Of a DNA stretch of 64,000 nt, positions 8,359 to 17,867 are shown in pieces. The notes beneath the pieces are model-generated. The model saw nothing but the letters and a program-made list of their open reading frames with translations, did not search any database and was not told where the DNA came from. The stretch is from NCBI GenBank assembly GCA_963762865.1, contig CAVXNC010000014.1, positions 62,001 to 126,000 on the forward strand. The letters run 5' to 3'. The position numbers were made by a program, and so were the translations under genes. The DNA is from DATHAP01 sp963762865 (GTDB taxonomy: Bacteria > Actinomycetota > Actinomycetes > JACCUZ01). The first letter of the stretch is position 1; each line of letters begins with the position of its first letter.

Positions 8359-9606
8359 CGATGCGCAACTGGGCCGGCAACGTCACCTTCGGCGCGGCGG
8401 CAGTGCACCGGCCGGAGACCGTGGAGCAGCTGCAGGAGCTGGTCGCGGCGAGCCGCCGGATCCGCGCTCTCGGCAGTGCCCACTCCTTCAGCAGCGTTGC
8501 CGACACCGACGGCGACCTGGTGTCGCTCGCCGCCATCCCGCCCCGGGTCGACGTCGCCGCCGACCGCCGGACAGTGACCGTCGCCGCGGGGATGCGCTAC
8601 GGCGAGGTCGCGCCGCTCCTGCACGCCGAGGGCCTCGCCCTGCACAACCTGGGCTCGCTGCCACACATCTGCATCGCCGGCGCGGTCGCCACCGGCACGC
8701 ACGGCTCCGGCGAACGCCTCGGGTCGCTGGCCACCGCGGTCGTCGGCCTCGAGATGGTGCTCGCGGGCGGCGAGCTGGTGACCGTCGACCGGTCGACGCC
8801 GTGGTTCCCCGGCGCGGTGGTCGCCCTCGGGTCGCTGGGCGTCGTCACGGCCCTGACTCTCTCGGTCGAGCCGGCGTACGACGTGGCGCAGCAGGTCTAC
8901 GACCACCTCCCGGCCGCGGCCCAGTCGGCTCACCTGGACGAGGTGTTCTCGGCCGGCGAAAGCGTCAGCATCTTCACCCTGTGGGACCAGCGCGGCGCCG
9001 ACCAGGTGTGGGTCAAGCGCCGCACCGACCGTGCCTGGGAACCGCTGCCCGAGGGCTGGCTGGGTGCGACAGCCGCCGACGGACCCCGGCACCCCGTCCG
9101 GTCGGTGCCCGCCGAGGCAACCACCGACGCAGCTCGGCGTCCCCGGCCCGTGGCACGAGCGGCTGCCGCACTTCCGGCTGGACCACACACCCAGCGCAGG
9201 CGACGAGCTGCAGACCGAGTACCTCGTCGACCGGGCCGACGCGGCCGCGGTGCTGGACGCGGTCGGCAGCCTGCGGGACCGGATCCGTCCGCTGCTGCTC
9301 GTCTCCGAGCTGCGGACCGTCGCCGCCGACGACCTCTGGCTGAGCCCGACCTTCGGCCGCGAGTCGCTGGCGGTGCACTTCACCTGGCGCCCGGACCCGG
9401 CGGGGGTGCTACCCGTCGTGTCGGCACTGGAGGAGCTGCTGGTGCCCTTCGGTGCCCGGCCGCACTGGGGCAAGGTCTTCGGCACCTCTCCCGGTGCGCT
9501 GGCCGCGGCGTACCCCCGACTCGACGACGCCCGACGGCTGCGACGCGAGCTCGATCCCGACGACGTCTTCGGCAACGCCTTCGTGGACCGCTACCTCCCG
9601 CGCTGA
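8355..9606 (+). pseudogene. Alditol oxidase (AldO-type FAD oxidase) with one +1 frameshift
   Basis: The two reading frames together give ~416 residues, matching the AldO/xylitol oxidase family (about 418 aa), which oxidises alditols with O2 to aldose and H2O2. The FAD-binding PCMH half is in frame 1 and includes GSAHSFSSV, whose His corresponds to the covalent FAD ligand in AldO. The C-terminal half (LGVPGPWHERLPHFR onward to WGKVFGTSPG) is in another frame. Deleting the C at 9128 changes GAC-GCA-GCT into GAG-CAG-CTC and restores the TEQLGVPGPW motif of the family. No other lesion is seen, so this is a sequencing error or a very fresh mutation. The start is GTG 8355 (GTGA overlap) or ATG 8361. 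Confidence 0.88.
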
Positions 9607-9609
9607 CCG

Positions 9610-10071
9610 ATGGACAGAAACGAGCAGGCGACGAGCGACGCGGACATCACCGTGCTCCGCTCGCTGGACGAGGTGACGTACGCGAGTCTGTGCAGGCTGC
9701 TGCCACAGCTGAGCACGACCGCTGAGACTCCCAGCTTCGATCAGCTTCGCGACGTGATCGAGGCCCCGAGCAACCACGTCCTGGTCGCCCGGCTTCGCGG
9801 CGAGACCGTCGGGATGCTGACCGTGGTCGTCCTGCCGATGCCTACCGGCCGCGTCGCGCGTATCGAGGATGTCGTGGTGACTGAGGCCGCTCGCGGACAG
9901 CGCATCGGACGTGCCTTGGCGCTCGCAGCCGTCGATGTCGCCCGGGCCGCCGGCGCGAAGCACGTCGAGCTGACGTCTCGCCCGAGCCGTGAGGCGGCGA
10001 ACAGCCTGTACCAGTCACTGGGGTTCGTGGCCCGGGACACCAACGTCTACCGGCTCCCGTTGCGGGACTGA
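9610..10071 (+). CDS. GNAT family N-acetyltransferase
   Basis: A 153-residue GCN5-related acetyltransferase, transferring acetyl from acetyl-CoA to an unknown amine. The acetyl-CoA binding motif A is RIEDVVVTEAARGQRIGRAL (near residues 78-97, with the QRIGRAL loop), and motif B is in REAANSLYQSLGF. The ATG at 9610 is 3 nt after the AldO-like gene's stop, so it is probably the last gene of the lhr operon. It converges on the SDR gene 32 bp downstream. The substrate cannot be predicted. Confidence 0.88.
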   Translation: MDRNEQATSDADITVLRSLDEVTYASLCRLLPQLSTTAETPSFDQLRDVIEAPSNHVLVARLRGETVGMLTVVVLPMPTGRVARIEDVVVTEAARGQRIGRALALAAVDVARAAGAKHVELTSRPSREAANSLYQSLGFVARDTNVYRLPLRD

Positions 10072-10103
10072 CCGACGCGCTCACGCCATGGCGGGGCGAT
10101 CCG

Positions 10104-10892
10104 TCACCGGATGTCCATCCGGCTGCCGTTGCCGGTCAACAGGCCCCCGTCGACCGGGAGCGTGTGACCCGTGATCCAGGCTGCGTCGCGTGATGCGAGG
10201 AAGGCGACGGCGCCGGCTACGTCCTCGGGTTCGCCGACGCGCCCGAGCGGATACAACGGCTCGAGGCGATCCGCCCCGCCCTCTTGACCGTCCCAGACCC
10301 GGGTCCTGATCGTGCCCGGCGCCACGGCGTTCACCCGGATACCGTCGCGCGCCAGGCTGGCGGCGAGATTGCCCGTCAGTGACGTGAGCCCCGCCTTCGC
10401 CGAGGAGTACGCCTCACTACCCAGCGCGGTGAAGGCGTTGATCGAGCTGACGGTCACGATGGCCGGGCTCATGCTGCTTCGCCGAAGGTGCGGAATCGCC
10501 GAGCGGCAACAGCGGACGACGCCGAGAAGGTTGAGCTCGAGCACTCGTGCCCACACCTCGTCGTCGGTGTCTTCGAACGCGCCGTGCTCGACGTCTCCGC
10601 CGGCAACGTTGACCAGGATGTCTACCTGACCGAGCTCGCCAGCAGCGCGACCTATTGCCTGTTCGACCGAAGACCGGTCGGTCACGTCCGTCTGCACCGC
10701 AAGGTGCGGACGCTCACCGCGCTGCGCAAGTCGAGACACCACGTCATGAGCAGCCCCCTCGTCGACGTCCAGGACAGCGACCCGCGCGCCTTCGTCCGCG
10801 AGGCGAGCTGCGCAGGCCCGGCCGATGCCATGTGCTCCGCCAGTCACCAACGCTGCCGCACCGTCGAAGCGCTCACCCTGTCCGAGAACCAT
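10104..10892 (-). CDS. SDR family NAD(P)-dependent oxidoreductase
   Basis: A 262-residue classical short-chain dehydrogenase/reductase. The cofactor motif is TGGAHGIG near residue 20, and the following acidic DVD suggests NAD(H). The NNAG motif is altered to NVAGG. The Ser-Tyr-Lys catalytic set is present (VTVSS, then YSSAK), and the C-terminus GHTLPVDGG is typical. The start is uncertain: I chose ATG 10892, but GTG 10913 is in frame and would add seven residues; neither has a clear ribosome-binding site. The substrate is unknown. Confidence 0.88.
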   Translation of the reverse strand: MVLGQGERFDGAAALVTGGAHGIGRACAARLADEGARVAVLDVDEGAAHDVVSRLAQRGERPHLAVQTDVTDRSSVEQAIGRAAGELGQVDILVNVAGGDVEHGAFEDTDDEVWARVLELNLLGVVRCCRSAIPHLRRSSMSPAIVTVSSINAFTALGSEAYSSAKAGLTSLTGNLAASLARDGIRVNAVAPGTIRTRVWDGQEGGADRLEPLYPLGRVGEPEDVAGAVAFLASRDAAWITGHTLPVDGGLLTGNGSRMDIR

Positions 10893-10979
10893 CCGTTCAG
10901 GTTCGCACGTCACCGTCAGTGGTGGCTGGGCCCGGTGGGCCCGCGCACATGACCTTGCCTGGCGCAGCTCGGCCGACAG

Positions 10980-11492
10980 TCACGGCACCTGGCGCTCGTA
11001 CCACCGCACGTCGACCCACCGGCCCAGCTTGTGCCCGACCTCCGTGTAGGTGCCGAGCTCGCGGAAGCCGAACCGGCGGTGCAGCCGCTCCGAGGCCTCG
11101 TTGGGCAGGGCGATGCCGGCGTAGGCGCGGTGCACGTCCGCGGTGGCGAGCAGCTGGAGGAGCTCGCGATAGAGCGCCGTCCCGAGCCCTCGCCCGGTCA
11201 CCGCCGGGTCGCAGTAGATCGTGGTCTCGACCGAGTGCAGGTAGGCCGGCTTGCTCCGCAGCGCGGCACTCGTCGCATAGCCCGCGACGACGCCGTCGAC
11301 CTCCCCGACGAGCAGCCGGTGCGGGCCGGTCGGCGCAAACCGGGTGAACCACTCGCGCCGCTGGTCGACAGTGAACCGCTCCACGTCGAACGTCGTGACG
11401 CTGTGCTCGACGAAGTGGTTGTAGATCGCCGTCAGCGCCGGCAGGTCCTGCTCCTCGCCCGGACGGACGAGGATCGCGGGGGCCTCGGTCAC
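10980..11492 (-). CDS. PAT/MddA-type GNAT acetyltransferase (phosphinothricin or methionine-sulfoximine family)
   Basis: A 170-residue GNAT protein with the hallmarks of the phosphinothricin / L-methionine sulfoximine N-acetyltransferase family. These include the opening IRV/LVRP-type strand with ITAIYNHFVEHSVTTFD, acetyl-CoA motif A TGRGLGTALYRELL, NEASERLHRRFGF, and the closing EVGHKLGRWVDVRWYER. Members detoxify glutamine-synthetase inhibitors or related metabolites. I chose GTG 11492 with a GGCAGG ribosome site; the upstream extension has no family similarity. It lies between an SDR gene and a DinB-like gene, all on the minus strand but with gaps near 90-130 bp, so they are probably separate transcripts. 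Confidence 0.88.
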   Translation of the reverse strand: MTEAPAILVRPGEEQDLPALTAIYNHFVEHSVTTFDVERFTVDQRREWFTRFAPTGPHRLLVGEVDGVVAGYATSAALRSKPAYLHSVETTIYCDPAVTGRGLGTALYRELLQLLATADVHRAYAGIALPNEASERLHRRFGFRELGTYTEVGHKLGRWVDVRWYERQVP

Positions 11493-11620
11493 CCTGCCGC
11501 CTTGACGGCGAGGATCGGGCAGTCCAGCCCGAGAACCACGGTCATGAGGGCAGTCTGGCCGATCGTCGTCCGCAGTGGCATTCGATGCCCAGCAGGCGAG
11601 CGGCAACCACGCCCCTCGGG

Positions 11621-12145
11621 TCAGACCTTGCGGCCGGCGAACGCGGCGATCCGGGTGTAGGCGTCGGCGTCCGGCGGCGCAGGCTGCTCAGGGTCGAAGG
11701 CCGGTGCTCGGTTGTCGTCGTTCAGCGACGGCCGCATGAAGGCGAGCCCGCGCACGGCGACGTCAGGATCCAGGTCGGTGGTCGACCGGCCCAGCGCAGT
11801 GGCGAGGTCCCAGGTGTGCACGGCGAGCTCGGCGCACTGCCAGTCAGGTCCGGGTGGAGCGTCCGGCGCATCGGCGAGCGCTGCACGGAGCTCGTCGGCG
11901 TGCCTGCGATAGGCGGTCAGTGGGTCGGCCTCGTGCGGTGTCGGCGCCGTCCAGTCGACGTCCTCGCCGCGAACCATCCGGGCGAACTTCCGCGGCGTCT
12001 GGACGAGATGGTCGACGAGGTCGGAGACCGACCAGTCCGAGCACGGCGTCGCGCGGCCGAGGTCATCGGGTCCGACAGCTCCGAGAAGCGTGTCCACCTG
12101 GTCGAGACCGGTGTGCAGGACGTCGAGTGGTGCGCGATCGCTCAT
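11621..12145 (-). CDS. TIGR03086-type DinB/maleylpyruvate-isomerase-fold protein
   Basis: A 174-residue protein of the mycothiol-associated DinB superfamily. It has an N-terminal four-helix bundle with the signature TPCSDWSVSDLVDHLV (His as a metal ligand) and a second metal-ligand region around AVHTWDLATALG. Members are thought to bind a divalent metal and act as mycothiol-dependent transferases or isomerases; the real reaction is unknown. The start is ATG 12145 (MSDRAPLDV); the longer frame overlaps the divergent polymerase gene. It is transcribed divergently from that gene across ~82 bp. Confidence 0.85.
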   Translation of the reverse strand: MSDRAPLDVLHTGLDQVDTLLGAVGPDDLGRATPCSDWSVSDLVDHLVQTPRKFARMVRGEDVDWTAPTPHEADPLTAYRRHADELRAALADAPDAPPGPDWQCAELAVHTWDLATALGRSTTDLDPDVAVRGLAFMRPSLNDDNRAPAFDPEQPAPPDADAYTRIAAFAGRKV

Positions 12146-12227
12146 GCCGTCCGGCCTACCCGCTCGGCACGCCCGCCACGCCACCCGAGGATGGGAGTGG
12201 CCATGGCTGAAGGGCAGGATGGTCCGC

Positions 12228-13196
12228 ATGCCCGACGAGGAACGCTCCGGGGTCCGGCTGACGAACCTCGACCAGCCGCTCTTCGCTGACGCTGCGGCGA
12301 CCAAGCGCGACCTGGTCGACTACCTGGACGCGATGGCGGACCGCTTCCTACCTGTCCTCGCCGGCCGGGCGCTGAGCGTCATCCGCGTGCGCCCCGGTCA
12401 GGCACCGTTCATGCAGAAGAACCTGCCGGCCTACGCCCCGGAGTCGATCCCGACGCTCGACGTCCCGACGCAGGACGGCAAGAGGGTGGTCCACTACCCG
12501 GTCTGCGACGACCGCGAGACCCTCCTGTGGCTGGGCAACCAGCGGGCTGTGGAGTACCACCCGACCCTCTTCCGGGGGCGCGACTTCGACGCGCCGACGC
12601 ACCTGGTCGTCGACCTCGACCCGCCGGCCGGTTCGACTGCCTTCGCCCACGCGGCGACGACCGCGGTGCTGGTCAGGCAGGTCCTCTCCGACGTGGGGAT
12701 GTCGGCAGCGGTCAAGACCAGCGGCGCGAAGGGCGTGCACGTGCTCGTCCCGCTGGTGCCCGGTACCCCGGCGATGGACGTCGCCGCGGCGACGCGCGCG
12801 ATCGCGGCTCGCGCGGAACGGCTCGACCCGCAGCTGACGACGACCGCCTTCGTCGTCGAGGAACGCGGCGGCAAGGTCTTCCTCGACGCCACCCGGGCCG
12901 GCGGCGCGACCGTCGCGGCGGCCTACAGCCCGCGCGCCCGGGCCGGCGTGCCGGTGTCCTTGCCGCTGCCCTGGGACGAGCTCGCCGACGCGTCGCCGGC
13001 CGACCTCACGATCAGGACGGTGCTGGACCGGATCGGGGATGGCGATCCCTGGACCGACCTCATGCCGGCGCCCCAGGAGCTCGACCCCGGGCTGGTCGAG
13101 GAGGGGCACACCATCCCGGTCGCCCGGGTGGCGGCGATGCACGAGGGCAAGCGCCGGGCGAAGGCGCGCCGGGACGCGGAGCAGCAGGACGGCTAG
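12228..13196 (+). CDS. Stand-alone LigD-type polymerase domain (archaeo-eukaryotic primase family)
   Basis: A 322-residue homologue of the LigD polymerase domain used in non-homologous end joining and gap repair. The catalytic carboxylates HLVVDLDPP lie near residue 126, the nucleotide-binding KTSGAKGVHV near 165, and a further acidic/Arg region (ATRAGGATVAAAYSPR) follows. No ligase or nuclease domain is attached and no Ku gene is in the window, so it is one of the free-standing PolDom proteins known in actinobacteria. I chose ATG 12228 (GGCAGGA ribosome site, ~8 nt); ATG 12219 is also in frame. Its TAG stop shares the CTAG with the convergent ABC permease stop. Confidence 0.9.
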   Translation: MPDEERSGVRLTNLDQPLFADAAATKRDLVDYLDAMADRFLPVLAGRALSVIRVRPGQAPFMQKNLPAYAPESIPTLDVPTQDGKRVVHYPVCDDRETLLWLGNQRAVEYHPTLFRGRDFDAPTHLVVDLDPPAGSTAFAHAATTAVLVRQVLSDVGMSAAVKTSGAKGVHVLVPLVPGTPAMDVAAATRAIAARAERLDPQLTTTAFVVEERGGKVFLDATRAGGATVAAAYSPRARAGVPVSLPLPWDELADASPADLTIRTVLDRIGDGDPWTDLMPAPQELDPGLVEEGHTIPVARVAAMHEGKRRAKARRDAEQQDG

Positions 13197-14003
13197 AACG
13201 TCTCCAGCGTCGCGCGGCGGCGGCTCTCCCACTCGAAGTAGGCCAGCATCAGCATCCCGATCACGAGGAAGGCGGCACCCACGCCAGCCTCCTTGAGCAG
13301 CAGCCCACCCACGTCGCCGAGCGTCGCGCCGTCGGCGAGCTGCCGGGCCGCCTCGATCCCATGCGTCAGCGGGAGCCACGGCGAGACCTCGGCCATCCAG
13401 CCGGGCAGCAGGTCCACGGGGATGTTGGCCCCGCAGAAGACGAGCAGGAAGCCGAAGACGACGTTGGCGAGCACCGCGGTCTCGCGCACCCGCAGCGCCA
13501 GCGCCGCGCACACGAACCCCAGGCCGGTGCAGGAGAAGGACGCCACCAAGGTCGCGAGCAGGATCGGCGCGTAGGCGGACGGTCGGGACGTCGATGCTGA
13601 ACATCAGCCCGCCGACGACCAGCGCGAACACCGCCACCAGGAAGCCGTTGAGGATGACCGGCAGCGCACGCCCGAGGAAGAGCGGCACCCGTGGCGCCGG
13701 CGTCGACAGGATGATGCCGAGAGTCTTCTCCTCCCGCTCGTCTCCGACGGTGCTGCTCATCGCGAAGAGACACGGGATCGCGGCGTACTGCAGGGCGTTG
13801 CCGATGACGTAGAACTCGTCCGACGCCACGCCGGCGCTTCGTCCCAGGTAGGCGAAGAGCAGGATCTGCGCGAGCGGGCCGACCAGGAATGACGGGATGA
13901 GGATCCACGGCGACAACCAGTTGAAGAGCGCGCGGTAGCTGATGATGCCGCCGACCACCAGGATCCGCCCGGAGTTGACCAGCGACCTCGGCGGCGCGCT
14001 CAC
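13193..14003 (-). pseudogene. ABC-2 type permease, one frameshift
   Basis: The N-terminal ~145 residues (MSAPPRSLVNSGRILVV onward to LMFSIDVPT) are in one frame. The remainder (ASFSCTGLGFVCAAL to ATLETF) is in another. The total span is 811 nt, i.e. 270 codons plus one base, so a single extra base near 13,575-13,585 explains the break. The rejoined product would read IDVPT..SAYAPILLATLVASF and be a normal ~269-residue ABC-2 permease. The GTG at 14003 overlaps the upstream stop (GTGA). If the shift is real, the second subunit of the 14776-15750 ATPase system is lost. Confidence 0.85.
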
Positions 14004-14775
14004 GTCAGCGCCAGGCTGGCGTTCTGCCGCGCGGAGCGCAGCACCGACTCAGCGCAGACGACCCCGATCAGCAGGTAGCCGACCCCGAGCCCCAGGCAGG
14101 CCAGCAGGTCGGGCAGCGGCTGGCCGCCGAGCGCCGACTCGCGAATGGCCCGCACCCCCCAGGTCGGCGCGAGCACCCACGAGATCGGCCGCACCCACTC
14201 CGGCAGGATGCTGATCGGCACCAGGAAGCCGGACACCAGCCAGACCGGCAGCTCGAAGGCGTTGCCCAGCGCCCACGCGGTCCGGTAGCGCACCACGGTG
14301 ACGCTGAGCAGGAAGCCGAGCATCCCGATCGCCAGGACGGTCACCGGCACCGACACCGCGAACTGCAGCGGGTGCGCGATCGTGACGTCGATGCCGAAGA
14401 GCAGCCAGCCCCACAGGAGGGTCGCGGCCATCGAGTAGAGCCCGACGGTCGCCATGGCCGTGGTGATCGGCAGCAGGACCCAGGCGATCGGCACCGGCGC
14501 GGCGACCAGGAGCTCGAGGGTCCCCTGCCGCCGCTCACGCTGCACCGTGGCGCTGCCCGACGTGCTCACGGCTGACCAGACACCCATCACGCTCGCGCCG
14601 ATCGACGCGTAGAGCAGGGTCCGGTCGTCCCCGGTCAGCCCGTAGACCAGGAAGGCGATCGTCGCGAAGAACAGCGGCCAGATGATGGCGAGGAAGCCGT
14701 TGAACGCCGAGGTCGCCAGCATCTTCAGGTGCATCCAGTAGCCGATGGCCAGGGCACGCGGCACCGCGGCTGCGC

Positions 14776-14779
<4 letters not shown>
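14000..14779 (-). CDS. ABC-2 type transporter permease
   Basis: A 259-residue membrane protein with six hydrophobic segments of the ABC-2 family. The N-terminal amphipathic stretch precedes the first span, and the PISILPEWVRPISWVLAP segment before the last helices is the usual ABC-2 signature zone. The start GTG 14779 overlaps the ATPase stop (GTGA), and its own TGA overlaps the next permease's GTG. It therefore forms a one-ATPase, two-permease exporter with its neighbours. The substrate is unknown. Confidence 0.88.
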
Positions 14780-15750
<971 letters not shown>

Positions 15751-15760
15751 GGCTGCGCCG

Positions 15761-16147
15761 TCATTCCGCGAGCTCCTCGGCGGTCAGGGCGCGCAGCACG
15801 CAGAACTCGTTGCCGTCCGGGTCGGCGAGCACCACCCACGTGGACTCGTCGCCCTGCCCGACGTCAACCCGACGAGCACCCAGTCCCTCGAGCCGGGACA
15901 CCTCGGCCGCCTGGTCGTCGGGCCGCAGGTCGATGTGCAGCCGGTTCTTGACGACCTTCTCCTCGGGCACCCGCAGGAACAGGATGTCCGGCGAGACGCC
16001 GTCCTCGGGGCTGCCCGCGGGCGGTTCGAGGACGACCTCGTCCGGTTCGTCGGCCGTACGCCGCCAGCCGAGAGCTGCCTCCCAGAAGTCAGCGGTGTGG
16101 GACGGGTCGGTCGAGTCGACGCAGATGCACTGCCAGCGGATGCTCAT
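15761..16147 (-). CDS. VOC family (glyoxalase-like) protein
   Basis: A 128-residue vicinal-oxygen-chelate protein with the paired beta-alpha-beta-beta-beta modules. The ending WVVLADPDGNEFCVL is the classic family motif, and HIDLRPDD supplies a conserved His. Members are metal-dependent isomerases, dioxygenases or drug-binding proteins; no specific role can be given. The start is ATG 16147 (MSIRWQCICVD). It precedes an ABC exporter by only 10 bp, which hints at a link with export or resistance. Confidence 0.85.
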   Translation of the reverse strand: MSIRWQCICVDSTDPSHTADFWEAALGWRRTADEPDEVVLEPPAGSPEDGVSPDILFLRVPEEKVVKNRLHIDLRPDDQAAEVSRLEGLGARRVDVGQGDESTWVVLADPDGNEFCVLRALTAEELAE

Positions 16148-16207
16148 CCGGCCACCCAACCGGAGCACACCGACACATGTCGACTCGATTGGTCCCTGTC
16201 CGGCCCC

Positions 16208-16945
16208 CTACCCGGCGAAGGTGAGCCGCAGGCTGCGCAGCCGGCGCCCGGCCAGGTAGGTGGCGCCAACGAGAACGACCAGCAGGAGGACGACGGAGAT
16301 GGCCGGGCGCACCGCCGCCGTCAGCTCGAGGGCGTCGGCCCGGTCACCGCCCACCACCGCGCGGGTCACCGCGAGCGACCACTGCTGGATGCTGAGCGCG
16401 CGAGCACCAGGCAGGACGTTGCCGACGCCGGCCTCCCAGACCAGCGCGTAGATCAGCCCCACGACGACGGCGTTGCGGGTCAGCACCGACAGCAGCAGGA
16501 AGGCCGCGCAGTACGTGACCCCGGCGACCAGCGCACCCAGGCCGAAGGCGACCGCCAGCCGGTCCTGCCCGCCGACGAGCACGAGACCGGCGAGGAAGAC
16601 CGGGACGGCTCCGAAGAGCGTCACCACCGCGCCGGACACGGCCAGCTTGGTCGTGATGATGACGTGCCGGCTCACGGGCTTGCTGAGCAGGTAGATGATC
16701 GAGCCGTCGTCGATCTCGCCGCCGAGAGCGCCGGTGCCCGCGATCAGCGCGATCAGCGGCACGACGGTCGCGATCGCGAACGCGCCCAGCACGACCACGG
16801 CCACGTCGGTCCGGTCGTCCTGACCGACCGTGAGACGCAGCAGCACCGAGAGGATGAGCAACGCCACCGGCAGAACGAGCAGCAGCCACGCACGCCGGCG
16901 GCCCAGGAGGGTGCGCAGCGTGAGCTCGGCGATCGTCCGGTTCAT
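16208..16945 (-). CDS. ABC transporter permease (ABC-2 type), last gene of a four-gene operon
   Basis: A 245-residue integral membrane protein with about six transmembrane segments. The acidic loop GGEIDDGSIIYLLSKPVSR is typical of ABC-2 permeases that work with NatA/CcmA-type ATPases. The start ATG 16945 is 13 bp after the stop of the ATPase at 16959-17867, its likely partner. The operon order is ATPase, permease, ATPase, permease, i.e. two exporter pairs under one promoter. Confidence 0.88.
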   Translation of the reverse strand: MNRTIAELTLRTLLGRRRAWLLLVLPVALLILSVLLRLTVGQDDRTDVAVVVLGAFAIATVVPLIALIAGTGALGGEIDDGSIIYLLSKPVSRHVIITTKLAVSGAVVTLFGAVPVFLAGLVLVGGQDRLAVAFGLGALVAGVTYCAAFLLLSVLTRNAVVVGLIYALVWEAGVGNVLPGARALSIQQWSLAVTRAVVGGDRADALELTAAVRPAISVVLLLVVLVGATYLAGRRLRSLRLTFAG

Positions 16946-16958
16946 CGGCTCACCGGGT

Positions 16959-17867
16959 TCATCGGGTCACCAGGTACGCGAAGACGGACTCCAGCGACTC
17001 GTCGGCCGGCGCGACCGAGTAGAGCCGGATGCCGCCGTCGCGGGCGAGGCGCGGCAGGTCGTGCACGAACCTCCCGTGGTCGGTCGACTGCACCCGCAAG
17101 GTGTCCCCCAGGTCGACCGCCGATGCGCTGCCGTCCGCGATGACGGCCGCCGCGAGCGCTCGGTCGTCGCTGGAGGAGACGGTGAACATGTGCGGCCGCT
17201 CGGTCATCAGCCGGCGGATCTCGCGGAAGTCACCGGAGGCGGCGTGCCGCCCGGCGACCATCACCTCGATCGTGCCGGCGATCTCCTCGACCTCCTCGAG
17301 GATGTGCGAGCTGAAGAGCACGGTGCGGCCCTCCACGCCCAGTCGGGTCAGCAGGTCCATGAGGTGCAGCCGCTGCCGCGGGTCCATGCCGTTGAAGGGC
17401 TCGTCGAGCAGCAGCACGGCCGGGTCGTGCACGAGCGCCGAGGCCATCTTGACCCGCTGCTTCATGCCCTTGGAGTAGGTGCCGATCTCCCGGTCCGCCG
17501 CCGCCGTCATGTCGACCAGCTCGAGCGCTCGCTGGGCTGCAGCCCCGGGCTCGGCCAGCCCGTGCAACCGGGCGTTGGCGAGGACGAAGGTGCCCCCCGT
17601 CACGACGTCGTAGGCCGCCTCGGTCTCCGGGACGATCCCGATCTGCCGGTAGACCTGCTCGTGATGCCACACCGCCTCGCCGTCCAGCTCCACGGTGCCC
17701 GCCGAGGGCGCGAGGAAGCCCGCCATCATCGAGATCAGCGTCGACTTGCCGGCGCCGTTGGGACCGAGGAGCCCGGTGATGCCCGGTCCGATGGTCATCG
17801 TGACGTCGTTGACGGCGACCACGTCGCCGTACCACCGCGACACGGTTGCCAGCGTGATGACGCTCAC
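16959..17867 (-). CDS. ABC transporter ATP-binding protein
   Basis: A 302-residue ATPase: Walker A LGPNGAGKSTLISMMAG near residue 38, signature YSKGMKQRVKMASAL, Walker B VLLLDEPFNGMDP and switch FSSHILEEVEEI. The GTG at 17867 overlaps the preceding permease stop (GTGA). Longer readings overlap that permease and are not credible. It probably energises the permease encoded 13 bp downstream. It is similar in plan to the first ATPase of the operon (18748-19662); the two look like an old duplication. Confidence 0.92.
   Translation of the reverse strand: MSVITLATVSRWYGDVVAVNDVTMTIGPGITGLLGPNGAGKSTLISMMAGFLAPSAGTVELDGEAVWHHEQVYRQIGIVPETEAAYDVVTGGTFVLANARLHGLAEPGAAAQRALELVDMTAAADREIGTYSKGMKQRVKMASALVHDPAVLLLDEPFNGMDPRQRLHLMDLLTRLGVEGRTVLFSSHILEEVEEIAGTIEVMVAGRHAASGDFREIRRLMTERPHMFTVSSSDDRALAAAVIADGSASAVDLGDTLRVQSTDHGRFVHDLPRLARDGGIRLYSVAPADESLESVFAYLVTR

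Noticed and set aside
12348..13192. Continuation of the frameshifted permease frame into the LigD-type polymerase gene
   Set aside because: Antisense to a conserved polymerase; appears only because the frameshift removes the normal stop.
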